In this document: piece by piece, positions 1-14,100 of the stretch
Layout of the letters: every line of letters starts with the position of its first letter
Position numbering within the stretch: position 1 is the stretch's first letter
Source of the DNA: Meandrina meandrites
Taxonomy: Eukaryota > Cnidaria > Anthozoa > Scleractinia > Meandrinidae
Direction: 5' to 3'
DNA: 64,000 nt
Assembly: GCA_963693305.1 (NCBI GenBank)
Contig: OY855915.1
Coordinates: 8,507,607 to 8,571,606 of the forward strand
The notes under the pieces: model-generated
Told to the model about the DNA's origin: nothing
The model's input: only the letters and a program-made list of their open reading frames with translations
Database searches by the model: none
Program-made: the position numbers and the translations under genes

Positions 1-377
1 TCATGCCTGCAAAAAATTTAGCTGGGCTTTTTTTGCTTTTGCAAACAAATTTTTCAGGATTCCCTGTTTGTGGGAAAAACTCCAACAGAGACACTTTTAG
101 GGATAACACTGTCGATACTTTCAGGGATAAGGGATAACTGTGCCCAGAGTTACAGGGATAAGGGATAACTGAACCCCCCTCCCCCCTAACAGGGTATCAT
201 TAGCCGAAACGTCTATGAAAGTAACATAAAAGAACCATTCAGTGTCAAACCAAACAGAAACCAACACTGGTACTCTTCTTAAACAAAACGAACCAACTGT
301 GCTTTTCGACATTTGGCGAGACAGGAGATTTCAAAATGGTTTAGCATGACTTTAGTACTAGTTTTCCCCTTTTGAAA

Positions 378-816
378 TACACTCTTTTTTTTATAAGAAC
401 CTTTTTTATAAGAACGTTGAGGCTGAGATTTGCCCAAATTTTAAGAACATGCTAAGAACATACCCCAGGCTGAGAGGCGGAGAACATCTTTATTTTGCCC
501 ATTTGTTTTACTTTTTTGTAAAATGAGCAGTATAAATAAATGCAAAACTGTGGTCCAACAGGAATGCTTTTAAAAGGAATTTGCCCGCGGCACCAGATCA
601 CAGGGAGCAGGCCGCGTGAGCATGTCAAGAGCAACTTCATACTCCACGTTCGGTGAACAATGCTGTTCCTGGTTTCGTCCGCATTAATTTAATGAAATTC
701 TATAGCATGGAACTTAAGAACGTCTTAAGAACATTTTCAGCCTCAAATCGTGAAAAAAATAAGAACGCTCAGCCTCGGCCCCAAAATTAGACGTTCTCAT
801 ATAAAAAAAGAGTGTA
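378..816. mobile_element. MITE-like element with terminal inverted repeats
   Basis: The left end (TACACTCTTTTTTTTATAAG) and the right end (ending in ATAAAAAAAGAGTGTA) are inverted copies. The motifs TAAGAAC and CTCAGCCTC also recur in inverted order further inside. About 440 bp with no convincing reading frame, so a non-autonomous element is likely. Flanking target-site duplications were not clear. Confidence 0.55.
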
Positions 817-2370
817 GTCACAGAGTGATAAACATAAAAACGTATTGGATATTTAAGGCCGATGTTGTTCTCGAGACTCGTGTGCTTGCCAACTGATTTG
901 TAGACCTCTGGAAGAGCCAGAGGAGGTTGGACAGCACCCCGTGAAGAATTATGGGTAGAGCGTCATTTCGGCTTCATTTGAACACAGACGCGAAAGAGTG
1001 AACATCACGCTATAGTACAAAATGGGTGCTTTCGACCAACAAGAGTCACAAGCTGGGAAGAGCTATGTGGTCGTTCCTAGAGTGCAGATCCTTAATGGAC
1101 AACTAGGCTGCCAGAAAGAGACGCTCGTGAAAATTAGCCTCATATCCAGCCTCATTGACGGTATTAAAATCCATCTGATGATTTTTTTTTTTCTAAAAAA
1201 AAAGTTGGTCTCGCAGGTTAAAAGTCAGGTTAACAATATTTACATCTAATTGTTTTCGTGGACGTGACAGTAGACCGAACATCAAATCAACTGTTAACAG
1301 TTTTAAACGGTTTGTAGACGACTTTAACCTGTCGTTGTCTTAAGATGCGACCAATCTTTTCGGAAACATCTTGAACATAAAGAAGTACCGCGAGGCCAAT
1401 AGTTTGTTAATCAGTTGGTGGTTTAGACAGCGATCAGTCGCATTTGTTTATGAAGGATGATGGATAGTTCTCGTGCAATACGGTCTTATGTTATCACCTG
1501 ACTACAATTGCACATTTTTTAAGTGCCAGTGTTCACTTGTCAAGCCGCAAGTCGGTAACATTGGAAAACCGATCTTGAAAATTTTTTTTTTCAGACTCAA
1601 GGGACCTACCTGCGAAACTGTAAAGAATAAGAAATCTTCACGAGTTTCCCAATCATCCAAACTAAGCGACACGGCCCCCGTAGGCGAATACCGTGCGCAC
1701 TACTACTACTACTGCACAAGCGATATGTTATTTTACAAAGACAATAAACTGCAAGGCTGACACTACGTAGAAATGAAAAGCCTTAACGGGACAACGACAT
1801 GATAGAGTCCAAACTGAAAGTCAAAAATGCAAACTCTGGACAGCTGTTTCGACCTGATTGGGTCTCGTCAGCAGAGTGTATGCCGCACACAATAGAACAA
1901 CTAGCGTGAAGACAGTTGTCTATAAAGTGCTCGCTGGTAATGACTATCCGAGAGGGCTCAAATTCGAAGCCCGCCCATTGACAACAGCCGCGTGATTAGA
2001 GCTGTCAGTAGCTCCTACGTACACCAGCAGCATTTTCGTCCGCGGTCCCTTGCTCTCATTTGTCATGTTATTTTAGCCGCTTGCTCCTAAAAAGCTATTT
2101 ACAATGTCGCTCAAGGGTGTTCGCAACGAAGTGGAATTCAAGCGCTTTCACAATTGCACAGTACTCTTTCGTGTATCTGTTCGAAACTTGTAAGTTAGCC
2201 TTCTAGGTAAGCATGGTGAATTGCGTTATCACTGCAAACGGTAACGCCCAGAGGCATTCTCGTTTTTGTGGGCTCTGTAGACCTGTACAGCCTGATGTGC
2301 CGAGGCATGCGGTTAAGTAAGGTTCTCAGTCCTTTAGAAAAGGATCCCCTTTGCTCCTTTTGGGAGTACA
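817..2370. other. Non-coding stretch, nothing recognised
   Basis: No exon-like block with splice sites, no protein similarity and no clear repeat was recognised on either strand. Short open frames here look random in composition. Confidence 0.5.
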
Positions 2371-2375
2371 ATCCT

Positions 2376-2570
2376 GGTTTGATCCCTAAATTAAACGAAT
2401 ACAAAATCGTGCACTTCTTAATATATGATTTAAAATATAATAGCTTAGTCCAGCCCCGCTTTGACTGTTGTATTGGTGTATGGAGCAAGTCATCAAAGCT
2501 TCAGAGACCTCAAAATCGTGCTGCCCGTATTTTAATGTCCGCTCTCCGCTCGTTATCGTGTCCTTTATGA
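2376..2570 (+). pseudogene. LINE reverse transcriptase C-terminal fragment
   Basis: The + frame reads NSLVQPRFDCCIGVW and then LQRPQNRAARIL. This matches the conserved 'YxSLIQPHFDYC..VW ... LQKLQNRAARIL' block downstream of the catalytic core in many animal non-LTR retrotransposons. No catalytic YxDD region is present upstream, so this is a truncated relic. The clade cannot be assigned from this piece. Confidence 0.65.
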
Positions 2571-2638
2571 CCCTTTATCCTACAATAGCGGCAAAATCTT
2601 AGAACCGCAGCACTCGCAATTTATGGTGTAATCCCAGT

Positions 2639-2690
2639 CCCCCCCCCCCCCCCCCCCTCCCCCACCTCCCCCACTCTCTCCACCACGGGC
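2639..2690. repeat. Poly-C tract
   Basis: A run of C followed by a C-rich CT tract. It is low complexity and its length is probably unreliable in the assembly. Confidence 0.8.
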
Positions 2691-3914
2691 GGTAACGCAA
2701 CCCAAGTATTGAATGATTACATACAGGAGGATTTATTCAAATCTCTTTTCGTCATCAACTCTCCTTTCAAGACAGACCTACTGGATCATTATAATTGTAG
2801 CCACTGAGTACCATACTTGTGCTTGTGTACGATAACCACGAAAGTTTCAGCGGTAAATTCTCATAATGTCATCAGGAACTACAAGGTCAACAAGGTGAGT
2901 GGTAAATATAATCACGAAGGACACAAATCGACTTATCACTATAATATTTAATGGTCAGGAAACGAAACGCCGTATTTGGTTTCAACTAACCGAAACAAGG
3001 GGAAAAAAGGCTGCCATTTGTAGAACTTCAATGCGTTTTCCCTTTTCGTTAGGCGGAAAATATTCATCAACAAAGCATCAAAAGTGTCAGGCACAAGACT
3101 CGTACTGGAATGTGAAGTGTGTCACGCAATACTTGATCCGTGAAAATAGCCAAGAATTCGTTCGAACTTATTTCTCAATATCGCGTTGTGCCGCAGATTT
3201 TATTTCATAATTCAACAGACAAGGTCTTAATCTAAAACTAGAATGGCAGTTTAGGCCTGATCTATTTGCCACAAGTAAAAAATAAGGCAAGATTTAGGAC
3301 CATATTTTCGCGATGTTCGCATAGATTACTGAAGGTGTTCTATAAATATTGTACTTGTCTTCCGATTTTGAACAAGAAAGCAACCAAATGACATGTCAGC
3401 AGTAAGAACTGATAAAAATTGACTTAATGTGTTCAAATTTTGGGGGTTTTATTGGCGCGAAGTATTTTTAACGAACGTTTAATATCCTGTGTTAGAACTC
3501 GTGAGAAATGGCCGTTTCATCACTTCTTGACACTGGTAATCGATAAATGCTCCAAAGTGGAGAGAAACAAACTTTCTGATCATTTTAACTGCATTTTAGT
3601 AGTAAGGATAGATAGTGCTACCTGTGACAGAAATATGAAGGAAAACTATTTTGGAGTCCAAAATCGAGTGGAACGGTTTAAGGGAGACGGCCTCTTAATA
3701 TTGCAGGAAATCAAGAGGGAATATCCTAGTCGCTTTGGACGCAAACAATAAGCTACAATAGGGACATTCAGATCGGACTACGAGTACCACTTATCAAACC
3801 TAGCGCTTACGCCTTCGATTATCACATTGCACACCAATCTCGTACCAATAGTCTTCTTTTCAATTGCCCCTGAGAAACAATCTTTCAAATTCGCCAGAAA
3901 CACAGCGTTGAATT
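2691..3914. other. Unassigned sequence beyond the duplication breakpoint
   Basis: Two open frames of about 100 codons (2899-3210 and 3440-3751, both +) match nothing I recognise. Neither strand has a block resembling the filter/TM2 exon that gene B carries at the equivalent distance. Similarity to gene B resumes only at about 3915. Confidence 0.5.
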
Positions 3915-4008
3915 GATTCACTGCAATTAAACGCATTCTGGTAACCTTCTTAGCTCAACCAGTGGAGATTACTTCCTAAACCGCTGACTATCATTATACA
4001 CGGCTCAC

Positions 4009-4112
4009 CCTACTGTGGTCATCGTGATGAAAGAAAACCATGTTAGGTCGCCAGTCCCTTGCAATAATGACTTCGAAAAATTGCCTGTATTGTCTGTATT
4101 GTCTCTTGTCTC
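4009..4112 (-). CDS. Gene C exon: pore helix and first half of filter
   Basis: 104 bp, phase 0 to phase 2. It encodes an extracellular loop and a pore helix ending W-F-S-F-I-T-M-T-T-V-G. MTTVG is the K+-channel signature before the YGD/FGD half. The acceptor is CTAACAG|GAG and the donor GG|GTGAGC. It is homologous to 39285-39388 in gene B and 55551-55633 in gene A. No partner exon carrying F/Y-G-D lies below it in the window. Confidence 0.85.
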
Positions 4113-7100
4113 CTGTTAGATAACAGCACTGAGATCAGTAGGATGAAATAAAGTTGAATTGCAAAACCTGCCACTGGAATGAAAAGTCGTCAATTGGTTA
4201 ACGGCAAAGTGAATCCGCGAAACTGTTAATCAGAATTAGGCACGTTACTAAGCTAAGCTTTCCTCCCCGTCCCCCACCCCCCCTACCCCGATCTGAAAGT
4301 GATTTTATTTCTTTATTCCATTGGTTCTTCATTGCGCTACTCAAAACTGTTGTTAGGCCACACGCCACCCACATAATACTGATATAACTTACCGCAATCC
4401 AAATAAACACTGCAAAAATGAATGCCATTACCACAGACAATACAACGATAGGCCAGCACTTATTCAATGCTGTGACAACAACTTCAGTTTTGTCTGGCTC
4501 GTTAGCCAATGAGATAAAAGCTATTCCCGGCGACTGCACCACAGGAATGAACACGAAATCTTTCATGAACTTTTCGTCGTCCATACTCGCAATAATAGGG
4601 AAGCTAACATGGGTCCTGTCATCCACATCACTTCGTACTCCACTCATTGAGGTTTTCCTAGCAGCAGCTCCTTTTCCATTTTGCGCTATATCGAGAATAG
4701 TCCTGCCATGTCCTCCTAGACATTTCCCGCACGAAGACAAAATCATTTCTTGAACGAGCTCGCCAATGATCCCGGCAGGTTGTTGGTTGATTTCTGTGAC
4801 GTAAGGAGGATATAGGGCCCAATTTGTGTACAAGGTTTTGGGACACGCACAGGTTTCTGGAATAAGGATAACGAGCAACTGTCGATGTTGGTGATAAAAA
4901 GTAATAATTTATAGTTAAATTTGATTTATTGTCTTGTTTCTCAAGCTGAAACTAGTTTCTTCTAACAAGTGATTGAAAATGTGATGAAACACTCTATCGA
5001 GAAGTTTCCCTATCGACACTAAAACTGCGGAGAAAATGGAGGAATCAAATGATGAAAATTCTATGCTAATTAAGATCACATAATTATTCAAAACAACGTC
5101 ATAGTTGTGGCTCTCTTTTTTTTAACTTGATGAATTGTGAATGAGTTTAATAATTTTTTTTACCTCCAAGTACAGCGTCGCTGTTTTTTCCATCTCCCTT
5201 CGCCGTATACCCTGCTACTGTAATACGGTACAGTGTAAACATACTAAGCGATTCCAAAATCAACTCATGCTTCCCACTCGCTGATGCGCTTGCTGTCACA
5301 GGCTCGGCAACATCGACACGTTGATCAGCTATTTTGATTGGTTTGTAGGTTATGTGGTAGCCCAGAAGTTTGCCCGTGACGTATTCTGCAGGAACGGCAG
5401 TCCAAGAAATCATCAGAGACGAGGTCGTTTTTATGTCGGATACTGAAACTACAGGTGCCGCACTAGGAACTGATACAAAATGAATTTTGGTGAGTATTGT
5501 AATGAAAAAATACAAAGCGTATTGCATGAGTTAGTTTTCGTCAAAGTTTCGTAAGCAACAAGTCTGTGCCACTCCTGTAATTTTTAAACTAGCTGAAGTT
5601 TGTCAACAAAATTATAATACTGATCATGAAATCGTCATATTTTCGGAACTCAATTTTACATCTTTCACAATTGTCATACTTCTTTTGTGGCGTTATTTAA
5701 TTAACCTTTTAGCTTTAGAAATCCAAAAGACATATCCAGAACTCGTACCACTTTTACAAGCACCTTTTCACTGCGTAGTGCATCAATCTACCCAACTTTT
5801 AATTCCTCAAGATATATGTATTATTAGTAATCTTTGTCAATTTAATTGCTTTAGGCCCTTTTAAGAAATACTATTCTTTCTCACCGATTACCATAGATTT
5901 TTCTTACAGTTATTTTTTTATTTCTCGCTGAAGACAGTATTCTATAGCTGATTGATCTCTTTATTCTCCTTGCCTCTCTGCCTAGCAATGTATTGATACT
6001 GTAAAGAGAATTGAAACGCTAATCACTCTTGAAAATCAAAGAATTAATAAAACTACCTCCTTCTTTAATGCGAATTTCAGTTCCTTTGCTGGGGATTCCG
6101 TTCCCTGCCGAGTTGAACGCTGCAATCCTTACTCGGTAAACATCGCCCTTATTCAAGTTCTCCAAGTGCAGTGAAAGGGTTTGAGCAGTGGTATACACAC
6201 TTGTCCATTCTCTGGCGCTTGTGGAGCGAAACGCAACATGGTAACCTTCAATTGGCTCTTCTACAGCTGTCCAGACCACACGCAGACTGCTAGCACCTGT
6301 AAGGTATGTTTTGACACTAGCGGGAGCTTCACTGGGGACTATAGAACATTAAAAAATAAAAACAGTAAGCTACTGATTACAAGTTAACTTCAATATAGCA
6401 GTATATGGCGAAAATCAGTGCACGGCACGCACATTTTAAGCTCTATTTTTGTATGCACTGCACTCTTGCTATCTTGAACATCAGTAATTCTTGTTTTTAT
6501 GAGTCTCACTTCTTCTAGCAGCCATATAGCTCTGCACGCATTGCGTGCCTATAATATTGTTGGATAGTTTACTGTAGATCTCTGCACAAATTGAATGCCT
6601 GTAATAGTGTTGGATGGTCTACTACGGCTCTCTGTACATATTGCATTCCTATGGAGCTTTTTGTATGCACTGCTCGCCTATGACGTAGTATTATTGCTTT
6701 CTACTTTTCCATCAATTTCGTTTAGCCTGTGGTGAGCATGAAATATGTTAAAGGAGGTTTTTTGTACCCTTCTTTTGTCGACCTTGTAGAGAAAAGTAAT
6801 CTTAACTATAGCTTCAGGCAAACAAACCCTCATGATTTAAATTCTTTTGGACAATTTTTATTGTTATTTCTAGAGCTTTGTTTTGAAATCAGAAAGCGTT
6901 CAAATGCTAGTAATAGCAACATTCTCCGCAGGCAACGCGGCCTGACATTTTGGGAGTCCGACGTTTATTCTTGGCCAGATTCCTGGTTCCCGTACTCCCA
7001 TGGACAATACTTTATTTTGCTGTACTGGCCAGTAATAAGAAATGAAACATCACCTTTATCAGCTTTGATATTCACTAGCACAACCGATCCAAAAGCAGAC

Positions 7101-8531
7101 AAGAGCTCTTCGTTCTCAATGTTATCCGCTAGCTTGACCACCTGATCTTTATCTACCGCTGCAAATTCCACACTAAAGTGAACTATCACGCTTCCTCTCC
7201 TGCGACATAAAATAAAACGTTAAATATGCTACATCACAGGGATTTTGCGGACTTTTCGTCTAAATAAATTATTCTAATAAAATTAGTGATACGCAACTTA
7301 ACCCATGAATAGCATTATTTTTGAATATCCGAAGGAAGACATGACCTTAATTTGCGGAGAGAAATCAAACTATACGGCCATAAATGTCAATTTTTAGAAG
7401 ACGCAAGGAAACAACTTGAAACGTTTAGTCTTAATTTTTCAAGCTGTAATCCATTTCTATCCTAGCCTTCCGTAGTCAAAGACGTATGTTAACAGTTTCA
7501 GTGCTCTAATATAGCAACTTTTTAATAAAAATGGCCCATTATTTTTAGGTTTCCTAACACACAAATATATATCTTGGCTGTTTAAAAAATCTGTTAAAAT
7601 CCATGACCAAGCCCCTTAAAATATCATAACAAGGCTGTTTACATTTTTGTTGATGGTACAAGGCAGTGGTGGATCCAGGGAAGGGGACCTGGTCTTATTT
7701 CGTATTAGTGACTCCCCCGCTAAAATTGTTCACACACAAAAAGGCCCCTCCTTAATTCAACGACTGGATCCGCACTGTAGGGATTCGTTAGTTGTAAAAG
7801 AAATTATTTTAAATGTCACTGTCAATTGTCTTAGAGTGACCTTCAGTGACGATTCGCTAAACAGGAAACAGTACTCATTCCTTTGTGGTTTTGCGATTAA
7901 TTAACGTCTGATTTCGCATTACCAGAAATACATTAAAGGAAATCAACGGCTTCGTGATGTTGTCTTGATGTACCTTCAAAATCTCAGAAAAAAAAGTAAT
8001 GTATGCCATAGTTGAACGATGGGTTTGAGAGTAAGTTGGAAAAGGAGACTTCTTCTTACTTTTGTAGGTGGCGGCGACGGCTTGCGAGAAATTAACGAAA
8101 AAAACCCAGGCAAATCACAAAATGCCGCGCAAAAGTAGATCACAGCTTGGGATCAAAAGATGCAATATCCAGTATTTTATGGAGCATTTCTCGCGATCAG
8201 TTGAATCAAGCCAAGGTCAGCCGTTACAAACTACAGTGAATGTGTGAGGTCAAATTGCGTATGTAGCTAGATACATGTACGTACGTCCGTGGCCTCAAAG
8301 AGAGAGGATTGGTTTGTATTTTAAGATCCAACCCAAGTTAATTTTGTAAACGAGGAATAAAAATATTCTCATTACTTTGCTAAAACTCACCTACATGACA
8401 GTAGCCTGACATTGACAGAATTACTCGGGTACAATTCTTTGATCTGAAGTGTGAAACAGAGAATAACTATGGGCGGGCAGAAAGTCAGTCATCAGTCAGT
8501 CAGTCAGTCATTCAGCCAATCAGCCAATCAG

Positions 8532-8578
<47 letters not shown>

Positions 8579-9193
8579 GTCAGTCAGTCAGTCAATCAAT
8601 CAATCAATCAATCAATCAATTAATTAATAAGGTGTTATACAAATGAACGTTTACAGTGAACGGATATAGTGGTTTCCGAAATAACTAACCATTTGTCGAA
8701 GTTTGTCTTGAAGAGCAACAAAACTGGAGCTATTCTTTAATGACAACGAATCATTCCACGGCTTTTCGACAAGGATTGCTGTGATGTTAAAGACGACCTC
8801 TGTAGCAACAAAAAGTAAGAATCACAGTTTGAAATATTAACAGCATCATTTATGAGCTGAATTCCGCAAGACAGGCCTTATGAAATAAGATAAGATAAGA
8901 CAAGATGAGATGAAATGAAATGAGATGAGATGAGATGAGATGAGATGAGAAGAGAAGAGAAGAGATGAGATGAGAAGAGAAGAGATGAGATGAGAAGAGA
9001 TGAGATGAGAAGAGATGAGATGAGATGAGATGAGAAGAGAAGAGAAGAGAAGAGAAGAGAAGAGAAGAGAAGAGAAGAGAAGAGAAGAGATGAGAAGAGA
9101 AGAGAAGAGAAGAGAAGAGAAGAGAAGAGAAGAGAAGAGAAGAGAAGAGAAGAGAAGAGATGAGATGAGATGAGATGAGATGAGATGAGATGA

Positions 9194-9249
<56 letters not shown>

Positions 9250-11084
9250 AAAAGAAAGCTTGGGAATGTTGTTATAACAGATAACTTCAGATCTCTCTCC
9301 TCCCCCCCCCCCCCCCCCCCCACTCCATGTAAGTAATGTCGATCAGAAAACGATTTGAATGTCTGATGTCAACATTGCACCAGTGGGAGGGAGGGGGAGG
9401 ATAGATACGTCATTTTGACGAGCTGTCGGGTTGGTGTTCCAAGAGTATTAGTCAGGCTTGTAGCTATGTGGCCTAGCTGCATTGTTGCAGACCTCCGGCT
9501 AAACCTCAATACTTTTCGCTTGCCGTAGTTCTTCGTGATACTTCCTAATTAATTGAATACCTGGAACAAGCTAATGGCTCAGCCAGCTGCCAACCCACGG
9601 TGTGGGGAAGTGTAGCTTGGCCATTTGACGAATTAACATATTTATCTCAGACTAATAATTCTCAGTAACAAGATTTTAAGCTTGATAATTACATTACACA
9701 CGATCTAGACTTTTTCGCACTTAATTCTAAATTACCTTGACAAGAATTAACGTTACACTGTTGAGTTTCTGTCCCATCTCCAATACAATCTTCTATCCCC
9801 GTTTTATTGCAGTGTCGCATTCGACTTTGTTGTCCAGTTCCGCACGGTTTGGAGCACGAGGACCAGGCACTCCACTGGGTCCAGTCGGTAGGTCTTTCAT
9901 TTACTGGTAATTGAAACTCGAATATATGAAAATACGTTCGTAATAGTGAGAACTCAAAATAATTGCCGAATGTAAATATTTATTTTCATATACCTTTATA
10001 TCCCGAAGTACGTTAACTTGTGCTTGAGTACATGTATCTAGTTTCTTGCTTTTTATTGATAGCAGCCACTTAAAAATACGTAAAGTTGCACTGCTTAATT
10101 AATTTTTTCCAAGATTGCAAATAATTTTTTTTATAATTAAAATGACATCCTTTTACGACTTAAGAAAAACAGAAGAGGTTCGTTGGCTTAAATCAGGAGC
10201 TTCGATTCACCTAATGAAGACCGATGAAAACGGAAAATATTTTTTAAACGAATGTTGGATCTTGAAGCATCCAGAACCTCGAACAAAGTCTGCAATGACA
10301 GGCCTTTAAGTCGCATCTCACAAGGTGCCCCTCCTTACCTTTAATTATTGTAGAGCTTGCTACTGTTTCTGTCATTCTTTGGCTCGGAGCAACTGTCTTG
10401 TTGTTGGACCAACTAGGCCGAGTGAATGATGTCAAGTATGACGTACCACCCACGAATGGCGTCGGCTTACTGGTTTCTGGTGAACTAGCGGTCGTTGAAT
10501 TTTCCGAAACACGTTTTAAGCTTGTTACTACAAAGCTTTCTGACACACTAGGCTGAATACCAGTATAGGAATTACTTAAGACTGATGATGAGCCAGTGAT
10601 GCTATCAGCACTTGAAATTGAAATCGTTTCCTGCAGTTCAGACACGACTTTTGTCCATACCAGAGAGCTTTCAATGGTTGATGCTGGTTCAACACCAACA
10701 ATGGGAGTACTAGACGTCGATGTGGCGCTAATTTCGGTCGCGCTGTTAGAAACTGAAATCGTTTTCTGTGGTTCAGACACGACTTTTCTCCATACCAGAG
10801 AGCTTCCAATGGTTAATGCTGGCTCACCACCAACAATGGGCGTACAAGACATCGATGTTGAGCTAATTTCGGTCGCGCTGTTAGAAACTGAAATCGTCTT
10901 CTGCGTTTGAGAGACAGTTTCTGTCACTAACGTGGAGTTATCAAGGGTAGATGAATACAGTTCTGAGAAGCTTGTTGTAACACTGGCCAAAGTTAGATGA
11001 GTGGAATCGAACGATATGGAGGTCTCTGATGATGACGATGACGATGATGATGATAATGCTGATGATGATGATGATGATGATGAA

Positions 11085-11151
<67 letters not shown>

Positions 11152-14100
11152 GTGATAATGATGTTGACGACGTCACCGATGATGAACTAGGACACGGTGA
11201 AATTGTCACGGGACTAGGCAGGGAACATACGGGTGGTTCTGCAGGAAAAGGATCCAAAAATACAAACATGAAGAAATTTTTCATATGTATAAACCAATAT
11301 AAATGTCTGTCACTTCCCCTTATTCAAAAACATCTACTCTTATGACGAGTTGACGCTGAATTGTTTGAAATAATTCCTAACTAGCTGCCCAAATGCTTCA
11401 CACTAAAGATCCTCTGCTTCCAAACAATACGTCAGAAAATCCGAAATTGCGCCGCGTGTAAGTTTAAAAATAGGCATAAGTTCAAACAATTCAGCGTCAA
11501 CTTGTCATTAGAGTAGAGGTCCTCTTTAAGTTAGAAATCATATAACAAAAATCATAACGAAAAGAAACAGCAAAGAAAGCAGGTAGTTTACAATATTGCT
11601 CTATTACCATACTTATTTCAAGGATTGAACGCAAGTATTGTTTAATAAGTGCTTCATGTTTGACAGAATTGTGTGTGACTGGGTAAACTTTTATCAATGA
11701 GAACACTTTGTGATGCCTATAATAAAGAGCGTACATCTTATAAATGGTCAATCCTGAACATATCTGAATTCTAAGAATTAGCATTTAAAGAAATTAGTGG
11801 CAATCAATAAGGAGAAACGTTTCATATAGTGTTCACATACCTGGACTTCCCCGATAGCATGAGTCCTTTGCATCTTCCACGTGTTCCAAAAGCAGTGGTC
11901 TGCGGTAAAACTGTAGACAGGCGATTCTTCCGTTAAATAGTTTGCCAACAATGACCTCCCCAGATGTATCGATGGTGTAGCTTCCAACAAATTTTTCATA
12001 CACGTGCGTGTTAGTGGAAATACTAGCGTACCCTGTATCATAGTTATACATCAATGCGACATGATGCCAATATCCAGATTTGAAGTAGTTTCTGTAAATA
12101 TTTCCAACCTTTACAGTCTCTCCAGAACTTGAAATATAAAGCTTTCCTATAACTCTGTTGGTAGACAATTGCAAGGTTCGATCAAATACCAAACCAGAAA
12201 CTTCCCGGGAATGGGAAGAAAATGTCGCAATGTCACCATCATTACCAACCCAGGGGTTAATGTAAATCCAGGCAAGTATGCTGAAAGAAGCGTTCATTGA
12301 AAGTTCACCATTGTGGCCTATGCGAATGTAGCTAGTCGGCTTCCCATCAAAGACAATGGACTTCTCTCCTTTGAACGGACCGTCTGCTTCGTGGACATAA
12401 TGAGCAATTCCATTTGGGTTGGAGTTACCACTTATGTCTTGTACTAGGCCCGTTTCGTTGAGTGCATACAAGGCGAATGGCTCTGGGAGGATAGCTAGTA
12501 CAGCAATGGCATGAGAACATTAGGGCGAGCGTAATTAAAGGCCCAGGAGCCTAATTATATTAACAAAACTAAGAAACTGCTCACAAAGTCAAAACCTAAA
12601 AAAAAAACAGGAGAGAAAGCATGTAGTTTCTTCAGGCCTTTCTTTAAACTGCCTTCGTACCAAAGCGAACTGAGAAGGAGCGAAAGTGAAGAGAAAAGGG
12701 GAACTATTAACATTGCTGCCTGTGGAAAGAGACGTGGCTTTGCATTATTAGTTGTTATGAGCGGAGTATGCCATGATTATGCACATGTATTAACTTAATT
12801 AAATTCAAAACAACGGTAATTTTTTTTTTAATCCCAGAATTCATTACCAGCAAATTTCTTCCTATGATATGGCTTCATTATCAAACTTATGTCCAGGATT
12901 GAACGCAAGTATTTTTTAATATGTACTTCATGTTTGACTGGGTTATTTGTTTTGGTGAACTTTTATCAATGAGGGCACTTTGTGATGCCTATCATAGTGT
13001 GCATCTCATGAGTGGTCAATTCTAAACATATCTGAAATTCTCAGAATTATCATGAAGAGAATTGCATGACAATCAGTAAGGAGAAATAAAGAGGAACATT
13101 TTATTGTTCACATACCAGGACTTCCCCGATAGCATATATCCTTTGCATCTTCCACGTGTTCTAAAAGCAGTGGTCTGCGGTAAAACTGTACACAGGCGAT
13201 CCTTCCGTAAAATTTTTTGCCAACAATGACCTCCCCAGATGTGTCGATGGTGTAGCTTCCAACAAATTTTTCATACACGTACGTGTTACTGTAAAGACTA
13301 GCGTATCCAGTATCGTAGTTATATATCAATGCGACATGATGCCACCTTCCAGGAGCGAAGTAGTTATTGTAGACATTTCCAACCTCTACCGTCTGGTCAG
13401 AACTTGAGATATAAAGCTTTCCTATAACTTTGTTGGTAAGCCGGGCTCCCTCAAATACCAAACCAGAAACTTCCTGGGAGTGGGAAGAAAATGTCGCAAT
13501 GTCGCCTTTTTTACCATACGAGGGGTTCTTGTAAATCCAGGCAAGTATGCTGAAGGAAGCGTTCATTGAAAGTTGACCATTGTGGCCTATGCGAATGTAG
13601 CTAGTCGGCTTCCCATCAAAGACAATGGACTTCTTTCCTTTGAACGGACCGTCTGCTTCGTGGACTTTATGAGCAGTTCCATTTGGGTTGGAGTTACCAC
13701 TTATGTCTTGCACTAGGCCTGCTTCGTTGAGTGCGTACAGGGCGAATGGCTCTGGGAGGATAGCTAGTACAGCAATGGCATGAGAACATTAGGGTGAGCG
13801 TATTTAAAGGCCCAGGAGCCCAATTATATTAACAAAACTAAGAAACTGCTCACAAAGCCGAAACCTAAAAAAAAAACAGCAGAGAAAGCATGTAGTTTCT
13901 TCAGGCCTTGCTTTAAACTGCTGTCGTACCAAAACGAACTGCTGAGAAGGAGCAAAAGTGAAGAGAAAAGGGGGACAATTAACATTGGTGCCTGTGGAAC
14001 GAGACGTGGCTTTACATTCTTAGTTTTTATGAGCGGAGTATACCATGAATATGCACATGTATTAACTTAATTAAATTCAAAGCGGTTATTTTTTTTTAAT

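Noticed and set aside
1..3914. Missing gene C channel exons hidden here
   Set aside because: Both strands were read for an F/Y-G-D plus hydrophobic helix block and for LLDAYVAGS-like sequence; none found.
4198..4392. C-terminal extension of gene C past TM1
   Set aside because: It reads through the GCG|GTAAGT donor shared with gene B; the P-loop exon follows in phase.
8484..8630. CRISPR-like array
   Set aside because: Contiguous 4-bp tandem units without unique spacers, in a eukaryotic intron.
8850..9323. 157-codon minus-strand frame of Ser/Leu/Phe repeats
   Set aside because: It is the translation of a GAGAA/GATGA/GAAA microsatellite in an intron.
11001..11345. Poly-aspartate plus-strand frame
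   Set aside because: Antisense of the serine tract in the mucin exon; no splice or codon support.
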